Assembly (NCBI RefSeq): GCF_900105395.1
Contig: NZ_LT629775.1
Location: 682,001 to 746,000 of the forward strand
DNA length: 64,000 nt
Reading direction: 5' to 3'
Source: Streptomyces sp. TLI_053
GTDB lineage: Bacteria > Actinomycetota > Actinomycetes > Streptomycetales > Streptomycetaceae
Both the position numbers and the translations under genes were made by a program. Position 1 is the stretch's first letter. Every line of letters starts with the position of its first letter. This document shows, piece after piece, positions 50,501-60,014 of this stretch. The notes beneath the pieces are model-generated. The model saw nothing but the letters and a program-made list of their open reading frames with translations, had not been told where the DNA came from and searched no databases.

Positions 50501-53500
50501 GGCGCGCAGCAGGGTGACTTGCAGCGGCGGCTCGGCGGTCACGTCGAAGGGGTGGGCCAGTGCCTCGGCCACCGCCGCGTCCAGCCGTTCGGCGGGCACG
50601 TCGCGGACCACCAGCGGGGCCGCGGCGGCGGCCTCGGCCGGGGTCAGCACCCGCTGGTACGGGAGGCCCTCGTCGGCGCCGAACACGGTGCGCAGGCTCT
50701 CGTGCCGCGCCAGCACGTCACCGACGGCCAGGGCCAGCGCGGCGGTGTCGGGAGCGGCGGTGAGCCGGGCGACGAAGGGGATCGTGTAGGTCGCGCTCGG
50801 TCCCTCGACCTGGTACTGGAACCACAGGCCGCGCTGGTTGGCGGAGAGCGGCAGCGGTTCGGGGCGCGGGCCCGCGGTGAGGGCCGGCCGTTCGGTGACC
50901 GCGCGGTCCGCCAGCCGGGCGGCCAGCGCGGCCGGCGTCGGCGCCTCGAACACGTCCCGAATGGCCACGTCGACACCCAGCCGCCCGCGCAGGCGTCCGG
51001 CGGCGCGGGCGGCGAGCAGGGAGTGGCCGCCCAGCTCGAAGAAGCCGTCCTCCGCCCCGACGTCCGCCAGGCCCAGCACCTCCCCGAACACCGTGCACAC
51101 CGCCCGCTCCGCCGCCGTCCCCGGCCTCCGGCCACCGGCCGAGGCCCGGTCCGGGGCGGGCAGCGCCCGGCGGTCCGTCTTGCCGTTCGCCGTCAACGGC
51201 AGCGCCTCCAGAGCCACCACCGCACTCGGCACCATGTACTCCGGAAGAACCTCGCCCACCGCACTCCGCACCACCTCTCCTTCGGGCAGACCCCGGCCGG
51301 CCGCCGGGGTCACGTAGCCCACCAGCCGGCCACCGGGCACGTCCGCCAGGACCACCGCGACGGCCCGGCCCACGCCGGGGACGGCGGACAGCGCGGACTC
51401 CACCTCCCCCAGCTCGATCCGGAACCCCCGCAGCTTCACCTGCTCGTCCACCCGGCCCAGGAACTCCAGGCCCCCGTCGGCGGCCCGGCGCACCACGTCC
51501 CCCGTCCGGTACATCCGGGCACCGGGTCCGTCGAACGGCGAGGCCACGAAGCGGCCCGCCGTCTGGCCGGGGCGGTTCAGGTAGCCGTGCGCCAACTGGA
51601 CGCCCGAAAGGTAGAGTTCACCGGCGATTCCGACGGGCACCGGCTGCAGCGCGGGGTCCAGGACCAGGGCCCGCACCCCGGGCAGCGGGGCGCCGATGCC
51701 GGGGGTGCCGCGGTGGCCGGCGGACAGTTCGGCCACCGTGGCCCAGACGGTCACCTCGGTCGGGCCGTAGACATTGCTCACCCGCCCGCAGAGCCGCGCC
51801 ATCCGCTCCGCCAGCCCGCCCGACAGGGCCTCGCCACCGACCAGGGCATGCACTCCCGACCAGACCGGGGCACTGACGGGCTCGGCGAGCAGTTCCTCCC
51901 ACAGGCTCGGCGTCGCCTGGACGACCGCCGGACGGGTCCGGGCCACCAGCGCGGTCAGCGCCTGCGGATCACGCACCGTGTCCCGGTCCGCCAGGACCAC
52001 CGTCGCGCCCGACACCAGAGGACCGAACAACTCCAGCCCCGCGATGTCGAACGACACCGTCGTCACCGCCACCCACGCATCCCCCGGCCCCAACCCGAGC
52101 CGCTGACCCATCACCGCGAGGAACGCCCCCAACGCACCGTGCGACACCACCACACCCTTCGGCCGACCCGTCGACCCCGACGTGTGGATCACATAGGCGG
52201 CCGACGCCTCGTCGTACTCGCGCTCCTCCAAGGGCTCGGCCTCCGCCACCCGGGCCACCGTCTCCGGGTCGTCCAGCCGCAGCACCGGAACCCCCTCCGG
52301 CACCACCCCCACCGTCTCCCCTACCGCCACCACACACACCGGCACCGCATCCCCCAACATCAACCCCAACCGCTCCACCGGAAAACCGGGATCCAACGGC
52401 ACATACCCAGCCCCCGACCGCAACACCGCCAACAACCCCACCACCAGATCCACCGACCGGGGCAACAACACCCCCACCCACCGCCCAGGACCCGCACCCA
52501 ACCCCACCAACACCGACGCCAACCGCCCCGACCGATCCCCCAACTCCCCGAACGACAACTCCACTCCACCCGACCGCACCGCCACCCCACCCGGCACCGA
52601 ACCCACCCACCGATCCACCCCACCCACCACAGAACCCCAACCCGGCAACACCGCGACAGGGTCCGGGCCGAGGGTCTCCAGCAGACCGTCCGCGGTGAGC
52701 AGCGGGAGCCGCCCGACCGGCAGCTCCGGCCGGACGCCGCCCGCCAGGGCGCCCAGCAGGGTGTGGAACTCCTGCCCGCGGGAGATCAGTTGCTCCATCG
52801 TGTAGGCACACGGGTTGCCGTCCAGCTCGAACCGCAGCCGGCTGCCGCCGTCCAGGTACACGGAGAGCGTGAGGTCCTCCACCGGCCCGGCCGCGAGGTT
52901 GCGCGGGGTGCCGAAGGAGCCGTCGAAGTCGAAGTGGTAGTCGAAGGCCTTGATGTTCACCATCGGCCCGAACACCGCGTGCCGGCGCCCCGACGGGTCG
53001 AGTTCGCGCCGGATCCCCTCGGCGCGGTGGCGCTGGTGACGGCGCAGGTCGCGTCCCGCGTGCACGACCCGTCCGACCAGCTCGCCGAAGGCCGTACCGG
53101 GGGCGACGGCCACCCGCAGCGGCAGCACGTTCACCTTCATGGCGGGCACGGCGAGGGCCACCGAACCCAGCCTGGTCATCGCCGGGACGGCCAGCAGGAC
53201 GTCACGCGCGCCGGTCGTCCGGTGGAGGTAGCCGGCGAAGGCCGCGAGGGCGACATCCGCCCAGGTGGCGCGGAGCTCGTGGGCGAGGGCGAGGAGGGCG
53301 GCGGTCTGCGGCTCGGTGAGCGAGGCGCCGGTGCGCAGGAACTCCGCGGCGGCCGGGTGGCCGGCGCCGGCCACCGGGACGGGCTCCGGACAGCCGGCCA
53401 GCTGCCCGGTCCAGTAGGCGCGGTCGGCCGCGGAGCGCTCGGACTCCCGGTACTCGGCCTCCTCGGCGAGCAGGTCGGCGAGCCGTACGCCGGGCGCGGC

Positions 53501-54007
53501 GGGCGGCTCCTCGCCGCGGGCCGAGGCCGTGTACAGCTCGGCCGTACGGCGCGTCAGCAGGGTCATCGCGTAGGCGTCCAGCGCGATGTGGTGGACGCGC
53601 TGGTACCACAGGACGCGGTCCTCCCCGAGGGTGAGCAGCGCGAAGCCGAAGAGCCGGTCGGCGGCCGGGTCGACCGGCCGGGCGAGGTCGGCGCGCATCA
53701 GGGCCAGCGCGGCGGCCCGCGGGTCGGCTTCGCCGCTCAGGTCGGTCCGCGGCAGCACCCAGCCGGCCGGGGCCGCGGGTTCCTGGTACGGAGTGCCGTC
53801 CTCCTCGCCGAACCGCATGCCGAGCGCCTCGGTCTCGTCCACGGCGTGTCGCAGCGCCGCTTCCAGCAGGTCCTGGTCGACCGGTCCGTTGATCTCGACG
53901 TACTGCCCGACGTTGTAGGCGGTGCTGCCGGGTTCGAGTCGCTGGCCGTACCAGACACCGGACTGGGCATCGGTCAGCGGCAGGCGGCTCTGCGGACGGT
54001 CGTTCAT
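39858..54007 (-). CDS. Four-module NRPS, region B, interrupted by a frameshift
   Basis: Read as one gene it would encode 4716 residues: C-A-T, C-A-T, C-A-T, C-A-T-E. It begins [19 protein letters not shown], closely EntF/DhbF-like, so the first C domain should accept an aryl group from the separate carrier protein. A-domain codes: A1 and A2 DILQLGVVWK (Gly, Gly), A3 DSEDLGYVDK (cationic?, unassigned), A4 DVWHFSLVDK (Ser), the last followed by an intact epimerase. The frame breaks inside A3 at the C5 run 46008-46012. The 5' frame ends at 45932 and the 3' frame is open from at least 46040; adding one base restores a single frame exactly. As given, the 5' product would be 2691 residues lacking most of A3. 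Confidence 0.9.
44590..47755 (-). other. Region B module 3: C-A(X, cationic?)-T, frameshifted
   Basis: C domain HHIAGDE; the A domain carries the frameshift at 46008-46012 between A2 and A3 motifs. Code DSEDLGYVDK, acidic at positions 239, 278 and 331 and similar to module 5, so X and X' are probably related residues such as a guanidino or amino side chain. Core motif A10 reads VAGK in place of VNGK. Carrier LGGHS near 44710-44760. Confidence 0.72.
46008..46012. other. Frameshift site in the region B NRPS
   Basis: A run of five C on the coding strand (GGGGG on the plus strand). Before it the frame reads ...[12 protein letters not shown]; the same A domain resumes in another frame at [17 protein letters not shown], leading into A3 motif [11 protein letters not shown]. 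One missing C explains the break and makes the total gene length divisible by three. Confidence 0.88.
46380..52660. repeat. Tandem A-T-C unit duplication, 3138-bp period
   Basis: Matching landmarks recur exactly 3138 bp (1046 codons) apart: 49441 with 52579 in the A domains and 47730 with 50868 at the T-C junctions. Unit 1 is A1-T1-C2 and unit 2 is A2-T2-C3 of the four-module NRPS. Long stretches of the A domains and carriers are near-identical in DNA; the C domains have diverged more. Confidence 0.85.
47760..50895 (-). other. Region B module 2: C-A(Gly)-T
   Basis: C domain motif HHIAGDE (Glu in place of Gly, a variant frequent in LCL domains), adenylation code DILQLGVVWK (Gly) identical to module 1, carrier LGGHS near 47870-47920. 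Much of the A-T and following C sequence is near-identical to the preceding unit. Confidence 0.83.
50900..54007 (-). other. Region B module 1: C(aryl)-A(Gly)-T
   Basis: The first C domain resembles the EntF condensation domain ([15 protein letters not shown] against the EntF WYQRYHHLLVDGFSF region), with HHxxxDA in place of HHxxxDG. The adenylation code DILQLGVVWK is a glycine code. Carrier LGGHS near 51010-51060. A segment of about 52278-52658 has codon use unlike its surroundings. Confidence 0.82.
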
Positions 54008-54084
54008 GACGGGGATCTCTCCTGGATCTGGTGCGAGCGGGGGGCGGACGGCCCGGCCGGGGAAGCGGCCGGGCCGGCGCCGGG

Positions 54085-55110
54085 TCAGAGCGACGTGAGG
54101 ACCTGCTCCAGCTGGTCGAGGATCCGGACGGCCTCGGGGTAGCGGCTGGTGAAGAACGCCGGGACCGGGTGGACCTGGCCGTTCCTGGCCGCCTTGAGGT
54201 TCTTCCAGTTGGCCTGGCCGAGCAGTTCGGTGGTCTCGGCCGAGGGCTTCCCGCCCTCCTCGTCGCCGTCGACGAGGATCACGTCGGCGGACTCCAGCTT
54301 GCCGATCTCCTCGAAGGAGAGGTCGGCCCAGGCGTCGGTGAAGGTGACGCCCGGCAGGGTGGCGAACCTGGCGCCCGCGTCCTTGACCACCAGGCCGAGC
54401 CAGGACTTGCCGTCGTAGGCGGAGAACTTGCCGGGCTCACCGGAGTTGACGATCGCCCAGTCGGTCCTGGCCAGCTTCTCGGCATAGGTCGCCTTCAGCT
54501 TGGCGGCCTTGTCCTCGTACTGCTTCTTCACCGCGAGTCCGGCCTCCGGGTGCCCGGCGGCGTCGGTGACCTTCAGTGAGGTGGGCAGGAGTTCGTCCGG
54601 GTTGCCGATGCCGAAGGAGACCACCGGGGCGATCGGCCTGAGCTTGTCGATCTGGAACTGCACCCGCTTCGGGGCGGAGATGACGATCAGATCGGGCCTG
54701 AGCGAGGCGATCTTCTCGAAGTTCAGCTCGTTGCCCTCGCCGACCAGCGGGATCTCCTTGACCTTGGCCTTCTGCTCGGCGGAGAGCGCCGCGTCGTCGA
54801 TCGAGGTGACGCCGACCATCGGGATGCCCGCGTCCAGGAGCCAGGCGGCGGCGTAGGAGAGCCCGACGATCCGCTTCGGGTCGGCCGGCACGGTGATGTC
54901 GCCGTCCGGGGTCTTCACCACGCGCGTGGTGCCCGCGGTGCCCCCGGCCGGGGACGCGGCGCCGCTGCCGCCCTCGGAGGTGGTGGAGCAGGCGGCGGTG
55001 AGGACGACGAGCGCGGCGGCGAGGAACGCGGCGATCGCGGCGCGCGGGCGGCCCGTCCGTGGTCCGGCGCCGGCCGGTCCTCGCTGCGCGGCTGTGGTGT
55101 GACTGGTCAC
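54085..55110 (-). CDS. Siderophore-binding lipoprotein, region B importer
   Basis: 341 residues from the GTG at 55110 (AAGG 8 nt upstream; the longer open frame upstream is low-complexity). Lipoprotein signal with lipobox LTAAC near residue 40, a Gly/Ser/Ala-rich linker, then a FecB/FhuD-type binding fold: KRIVGLSYAAAWLLDAGIPMVGV, KIASLRPDLIVISAPK and a C-terminal helix RILDQLEQVLTSL. It lies inside the biosynthetic operon, between the exporter and the first NRPS, 77 bp upstream of the latter. It should bind the ferric form of the region B product for the permeases at 29306-31509. Confidence 0.92.
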   Translation of the reverse strand: MTSHTTAAQRGPAGAGPRTGRPRAAIAAFLAAALVVLTAACSTTSEGGSGAASPAGGTAGTTRVVKTPDGDITVPADPKRIVGLSYAAAWLLDAGIPMVGVTSIDDAALSAEQKAKVKEIPLVGEGNELNFEKIASLRPDLIVISAPKRVQFQIDKLRPIAPVVSFGIGNPDELLPTSLKVTDAAGHPEAGLAVKKQYEDKAAKLKATYAEKLARTDWAIVNSGEPGKFSAYDGKSWLGLVVKDAGARFATLPGVTFTDAWADLSFEEIGKLESADVILVDGDEEGGKPSAETTELLGQANWKNLKAARNGQVHPVPAFFTSRYPEAVRILDQLEQVLTSL

Positions 55111-55231
55111 CTGGGGTGCCTTTCGGTTCTTCGGTTTCTTCGACGGGCCGCGGCCTGCGGGGAGGCGGGCCGCGGCCCGGGTCCCGACGGACGGACGACG
55201 GTGCGGCCGGGTCGGGAGATCGGGGGTGGGC

Positions 55232-56701
55232 TCAGGAGGTCGCGGGCGCGGCGGCGGCGGAGGGGGCAGTGGTGGGAGGGGCCGTGGCGGCGCTGTCCTT
55301 GTCCGTCTCCGGGTCCGCACCCGGGTCCGTCTTCAGGTCCGCCTCCGGGTCCGCCTTCGGGTCCGCTTCCGAGTCGTCGGCCGCTTCCTCGCCCTCGTCC
55401 TCGTCGGGCAGGGTGGCGTTGCGCAGGCCCGGGACGGTCAGCGCGACGGCGACGGCGGCCAGGGCGCAGATCACGCCGTTGATCACCGCGGCGCCCCCGG
55501 GGCTGAACCAGCGGGCGAGCAACGCGACTTCGGCCTCGCCGCCGATCTCCCCGGTGGTCCCCTGGGCGGTCACGAAGCCGGACATCCGCCCGCGCAGCCG
55601 GTCCGGGGTGTGGTGCTGGAGCAGCGCGTAGTCGAGGATGGCCGCCACCGTGCCGGCCGCGCCGGCGACCGCGAGGGCGAGGAAGGCCGGAACCACGGAG
55701 GGGCTGAGGCCGAAGCCGACGATCGCGAGACCCGACACCAGCACCGCGCCGATCAGCACCGCGCCGGGCCGTCGGCTGCGGCCGATCCAGCCGCTGGTCG
55801 CCGAGGTCAGCACCGCGCCCACGGCCGGAGCGCTGTAGAGCAGGCCGAGCATGACCGTGCCACCGCCGTAGCGGACGTCGACGAGTTCGGGAAGCAGTAC
55901 CACCGGGACCCCGAACAGCGAAGTGGCGCCGCCGAGCAGCAGCAGACCACCGACCACCCGGTGGCGCAGTGCGTACCGGACGGCTCCCAGCAGCGAGTTG
56001 TCGGCCCCGGAGCGAGGCCCCTCGGCTCCGCCCCCGGCGCCGGCGCCCCGGTCATCCCGGGCCTCGGCGGGCTCGTCCTCCTCGGGCTCCTCGAAGACCG
56101 GCGGCAGCGGACGGAGCCGGGTGACCAGCAGGGTGGTGACCGCGGTGGTGGCGGCGGTGACGGCGAACGCGGTCCCCGGCCCGGCGGCGGCGAGCAGCAT
56201 GCCGCCGAGGAAGGGCGCCACCACGGAGCCGATCTCGGTGGTCAGGGCGAGCAGCGCGCCGGCGGCGGGCAGTTGGTCCCGGCGCACCAGGGTCGGGGCG
56301 ACGGCCATCAGGGCGGTGATGCTGACGCCGGAGGCGAGGCCGTCCCAGGCCACCCAGGGGAAGACCGCCCAGAGCTTCGGGGAGTCCTGGTAGGCGTTGA
56401 CGGCGAGACCGGCGAAGGCGAGCGTGGCGGCGGCCCGGGCCGACACGATCAGCATGCGGCGGTCGTGCCGGTCGGCGAGCACACCGCCGACGAGGGAGCC
56501 GATGAGCACGCTGACGCTCATCACCATGCCGACGGCGGCCACCGTCAGGGTCGAACCGCTGAGGTCGTACACCTGCGAGGCCAGGGCGACGGTCGCGACG
56601 CCGAGGCCGAACAGGGAGACGGTGCGGGCGATGAACACGGCCCGGAAGTCGCGGCTCGCGCGCAGCGGCTCGATGTCGATCAACAGATCGCGCAGGGACA
56701 C
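55232..56701 (-). CDS. EntS-like MFS siderophore exporter
   Basis: 489 residues, GTG start. A twelve-helix major facilitator of the EntS/MFS_3 group, beginning with LRASRDFRAVFIARTVSLFGLG, with a cytoplasmic loop rich in Glu/Gly between helices 6 and 7. The last about 55 residues form an acidic tail with repeated D-P-x-A-D units after the final helix, unusual for the family. EntS exports catecholate siderophores across the inner membrane, so this is the probable exporter of the region B product. It is followed on the same strand by the lipoprotein gene (gap about 120 bp). Confidence 0.9.
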   Translation of the reverse strand: MSLRDLLIDIEPLRASRDFRAVFIARTVSLFGLGVATVALASQVYDLSGSTLTVAAVGMVMSVSVLIGSLVGGVLADRHDRRMLIVSARAAATLAFAGLAVNAYQDSPKLWAVFPWVAWDGLASGVSITALMAVAPTLVRRDQLPAAGALLALTTEIGSVVAPFLGGMLLAAAGPGTAFAVTAATTAVTTLLVTRLRPLPPVFEEPEEDEPAEARDDRGAGAGGGAEGPRSGADNSLLGAVRYALRHRVVGGLLLLGGATSLFGVPVVLLPELVDVRYGGGTVMLGLLYSAPAVGAVLTSATSGWIGRSRRPGAVLIGAVLVSGLAIVGFGLSPSVVPAFLALAVAGAAGTVAAILDYALLQHHTPDRLRGRMSGFVTAQGTTGEIGGEAEVALLARWFSPGGAAVINGVICALAAVAVALTVPGLRNATLPDEDEGEEAADDSEADPKADPEADLKTDPGADPETDKDSAATAPPTTAPSAAAAPATS

Positions 56702-56823
56702 TCGGGGGCTCCTGGGGAGAGAGGCTGCCGGTCGCGGGCGCGCCGACGGGGCCGGGTGGGACGGGCGTTCCCGGCCGGGGGCGGGAAGGGAAGAGGCAGG
56801 GACGGAAGGCGGCAGGCGGAGTG

Positions 56824-58251
56824 CTAGCGGCTCGGCGGCCGGGCCGGAACGTCCGGGGTTGCGAGCCCGGTGGCCGCCTCGCTGTCGCCCGGCCCGCCGC
56901 CCCGGCCCGCACCGGCGGCGCTCGGCACCACAGCGCTCGGCACGGCAGCACGCGGTACGGCAGCACGCGGTACGACGGCCCGCAGCAGCGGCCCGGTCAT
57001 CACGGTGGTGATCAGGGCCATCAGCACGATCACGGTGTAGCCGCGTTCGCTCAGCACCCCCGCCGACAGGCCCACCGAGGCGACGACCACCTCGATCGCA
57101 CCGCGGCAGTTGAGCCCGACGGCCACGGCCAGCCCCTGCCGGGACGGGAGGCCGGCGAGCCGGGCCCCGCCGTACGCGCCGGCGATCTTGCAGCCGACGG
57201 CGACGGCGAGATAGCCGGCCGCCCAGAGCAGGGTGCCCGGGCCCCCGAGGGCGGTGAGGTCCATCCGGAGTCCGGCGACCGCGAAGAACACGGGGGCCAG
57301 CACGGTCAGGGTGACCGGCTCCAGTTGGGCGCGCAGCCGCGACCGGTGGTGGGGCGATCGGCCGATCAGCACTCCGGCGGCGAAGGCGCCGAGCAGTCCG
57401 TCCGACCCGGCCGCCTGGGCCGCGACGGCGAGCAGCAGTACCAGGACGACGGCGGTGAGCAGTTCACCGTGTCCGCCGGCTCCGGTGGCACCCGCGGTCC
57501 CCGTGGCACCGTCCCCGACCGGCGTCCCCCTGCGCGGCAGCCTGGTCAGGACCGCGTCGACCAGCCGGGGGCCGGCCAGCAGGACGGCGGCGGTCAGCAG
57601 GACCAGTCCGGCCAGCGGGGCGGCCAGCGCCCCGATCCCGGCGGAGGGCCCGGAGGCGACCGTCACAGCGGCCAGCGCCAGCCAGCCCAGTGCGTCGGAG
57701 GCCAGCGCGACGGCGAGGATCATACGACCGAAGTCGGCCTGCATGAAGCCGAGTTCGGACAGGATCCGGGCCACGACCGGGATCGAGGAGATGCTCAGCG
57801 AGACGGCGACCAGCAGGACGAAGGCCGCGTCGCCGGCCCGCGCACCGGCGAACGACGCGGGCAGCGCGAGCGCCAGGGCGAGGCCTGCCGCGAAGGGCAG
57901 CAGCACCGCCCCGGCGCCGATCAGCAGCGTGGGCCGACCGAGCCTCCGCACCGCGTTCAGGTCGGTGTCCAGGCCGGTGAGCAGCAGCAGGAACGCCGCT
58001 CCGAGCCAGGCGACGGCGTTCAACGGTGCTCCGAGCAGACGCTCCTGAGGGATCATCAGCCGTGCGCCGTCCGACCAGAGCAGGCCGAGGACGGACGGGC
58101 CGAGCAGAACGCCGGCGAGCAGGTGTCCGATCACGGCGGGCTGGCCGAGCCGCCGGACCCCGGCCCCGGCCGCGTGCGCCAGCGCCGTGATCGCCAACAG
58201 CTGTACCAGCAGCGCCCATTGGGCGTGCTCGCCGAGGGAGGGGAAGCCCAC
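56824..58251 (-). CDS. CPA2-family cation/proton antiporter
   Basis: 475 residues with about twelve membrane segments. Features of the CPA2/KefB group include QPAVIGHLLAGVLLGPSVLG, LLLLTGLDTDL, SLSISSIPVVARILSELG, an ASDALGW segment matching the ND/DD-type ion site, and NCRGAIEVVVA near the end. The C-terminal tail (about 50 residues) is Pro/Ala/Gly-rich and contains a 15-bp DNA repeat near 56941-56970. It lies in the biosynthetic operon between the halogenase and the exporter. Antiporters of this type occur in several natural product clusters. A role in driving export or pH balance is an inference. Confidence 0.88.
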   Translation of the reverse strand: MGFPSLGEHAQWALLVQLLAITALAHAAGAGVRRLGQPAVIGHLLAGVLLGPSVLGLLWSDGARLMIPQERLLGAPLNAVAWLGAAFLLLLTGLDTDLNAVRRLGRPTLLIGAGAVLLPFAAGLALALALPASFAGARAGDAAFVLLVAVSLSISSIPVVARILSELGFMQADFGRMILAVALASDALGWLALAAVTVASGPSAGIGALAAPLAGLVLLTAAVLLAGPRLVDAVLTRLPRRGTPVGDGATGTAGATGAGGHGELLTAVVLVLLLAVAAQAAGSDGLLGAFAAGVLIGRSPHHRSRLRAQLEPVTLTVLAPVFFAVAGLRMDLTALGGPGTLLWAAGYLAVAVGCKIAGAYGGARLAGLPSRQGLAVAVGLNCRGAIEVVVASVGLSAGVLSERGYTVIVLMALITTVMTGPLLRAVVPRAAVPRAAVPSAVVPSAAGAGRGGGPGDSEAATGLATPDVPARPPSR

Positions 58252-58382
58252 CGGTCCGCCGACCTGCCTTTCTGTTCTCGTGGGACGGACTCCGCCTGCG
58301 GGGCGGGTCCCTGGGGTCGGCCGTCCCCGGCCGCCGGGCGCGGAGCCGCCCGGCAGCCGGGGCCGCGTCCGGCCGGGGTGGT

Positions 58383-58437
58383 GCGACCGGCCGGAGCGGT
58401 GCGTTCCGCCGGAGTTGTCCGACCGGCCGGAGCGGTG
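58383..58437. repeat. Direct repeat upstream of the antiporter gene
   Basis: A roughly 18-bp sequence (cgaccggccggagcggtg) occurs at about 58384-58401 and again at 58420-58437, in the 205-bp gap between the halogenase and antiporter genes. No promoter or iron box was seen in this gap. Confidence 0.6.
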
Positions 58438-58456
58438 TCCGGTCCGGCCGGTGCGG

Positions 58457-59980
58457 TCAGCCGGTGGCGGGCTCGACCCAGGACAGGCCGTCCGGGCCCG
58501 GCACCAGCCCGCCTTCCAGCAGCGGGGACTCCTTGGTCCCGGTGCCGAGCACTCCGCGCCGCTGGATGTCGTTCATCTCCTGCATGACGTCGCCGACGAC
58601 CTTGGCGCCGAACAGGTGGTCCATCCGCTCACCGGACTCGGTCTGCATGGAGCCGGTGGCGGCGACGGCGTCGGCGAGCGACTTCGAGGAGGAGGCGAAC
58701 CGTTCGGCCAGCTCGGCCGGACCGGTCAGCGCCCGCTCGCGGGAGGCGACCCCGCCGACCAGGGTGACGAAGGCCTCCAGGTCGGTGGAGTCGAAGGCGG
58801 TGACCTTCTTGGCCTTCCAGAAGTAGTTCTCCTCGTTGCCCTGCATGTCGTAGAAGGCGCTCAGGAACTCGTAGAACACCGCGTACTCGCGCCGGTAGCG
58901 GCCCTCGAACTCCTCGAAGGCCCGCTGCTCCGTCAGGTCGCCCGCCAGCACGCTGTTGATCGAGCGCGCGGCCAGCAGGCCGGCGTAGGTGGCGAGGTGG
59001 ACGCCGGTGGAGAAGACCGGGTCGATGAAGCAGGCCGCGTCGCCGACCAGGGCCATGCCCGGCCGCCAGAAGCGGGTGTTGGCGTACGAGTAGTCCTTGC
59101 GGACCCGGAGTTCGCCGTAGGTGCCCTCGGTGACCCTGGTGGCCTCGGAGAGGTAGTCACGGACGATGTCGCAGCGGTCGACGAAGCCGAGAAGTGCCTT
59201 CTCCTGCTCCTGCTGCGTGCCCTGGATCTCGGGGGCCTTCGCCCGGCTCACGACGGCGCCGACGCTGGTGAGCGTCTCGCTGAGCGGGATGTACCAGATC
59301 CAGCCCTCGTCGAAGGCGGCGCAGAGGATGTTGCCCCGGTCGGCTCCCGGCAGGCGCTTGCCGCCCTCGAAGTAGCCGAACAGCGCGAGGTTCTTGAAGA
59401 ACTCGGAGTAGACCCGCTCCCCTCCGGCGTGCCTGCTGATCCGCGTCCTGTTCCCCGAGGCGTCGATCACCCAGCGCGCCGTGGCCTCGTGCCGGCGGCC
59501 GTCCGGGCCGGTCCAGCGCACCCCGCTCACCCGCTCGCCGTCCTCCAGCACCTCCCCAACCGCGCAGTTCTCGCGCACGTCGACGCCGTGCTTGGCGGCG
59601 TTGCGCAGCAGGATGTCGTCGAACTTCATCCGCTCGACCTGGTACGCGTACGAGGTGGGCCCGGAGAGCTCGGGGGCGAGCGCGAAGAGGAAGTTCCACG
59701 GCACGGGGTTGGTTCCCCAGCGGAAGCTGCCGCCCCGCTTGACCATGAATCCGGCCCGCTCCATGTCGTCCTGGACGCCGAGCAGGCGACAGATGCCGTG
59801 CACCGTGGCGGGCAGCAGCGATTCCCCGATCTGGTAGCGCGGGAAGGTCTCCTTCTCCAGCAGGAGGACCCGGTGTCCGTGCTTGGCGACGAGGGTGGCG
59901 GCGGTCGAGCCACCGGGGCCGCCGCCGACCACGACGACGTCGAACTCCTCGTGCAGCGTGGGCTGTTCGGCAGTACTCAA
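58457..59980 (-). CDS. FAD-dependent halogenase
   Basis: 507 residues from a TTG start with AGAAGGA upstream. It has the flavin-binding VVVGGGPGGSTAA at residues about 15-27, then FPRYQIGESLLPA. The halogenase fingerprint GWIWYIPL (GWxWxIP) is at about residue 225, and a conserved Lys in FMVKRGGSFRWG is a candidate for the chloramine lysine. A DPVFSTGVHLA motif and a long C-terminal helical region resemble carrier- or phenol-directed halogenases (CndH/PltA-like) more than tryptophan halogenases. It is encoded directly after the aryl carrier protein, which makes a carrier-bound aryl acid the best candidate substrate. Chlorinated catecholate siderophores such as the chlorocatechelins are known. 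Confidence 0.9.
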   Translation of the reverse strand: MSTAEQPTLHEEFDVVVVGGGPGGSTAATLVAKHGHRVLLLEKETFPRYQIGESLLPATVHGICRLLGVQDDMERAGFMVKRGGSFRWGTNPVPWNFLFALAPELSGPTSYAYQVERMKFDDILLRNAAKHGVDVRENCAVGEVLEDGERVSGVRWTGPDGRRHEATARWVIDASGNRTRISRHAGGERVYSEFFKNLALFGYFEGGKRLPGADRGNILCAAFDEGWIWYIPLSETLTSVGAVVSRAKAPEIQGTQQEQEKALLGFVDRCDIVRDYLSEATRVTEGTYGELRVRKDYSYANTRFWRPGMALVGDAACFIDPVFSTGVHLATYAGLLAARSINSVLAGDLTEQRAFEEFEGRYRREYAVFYEFLSAFYDMQGNEENYFWKAKKVTAFDSTDLEAFVTLVGGVASRERALTGPAELAERFASSSKSLADAVAATGSMQTESGERMDHLFGAKVVGDVMQEMNDIQRRGVLGTGTKESPLLEGGLVPGPDGLSWVEPATG

Positions 59981-60014
59981 GAGTGTTTCCTTCTGGGCGG
60001 TGGGACGGGGGCGG

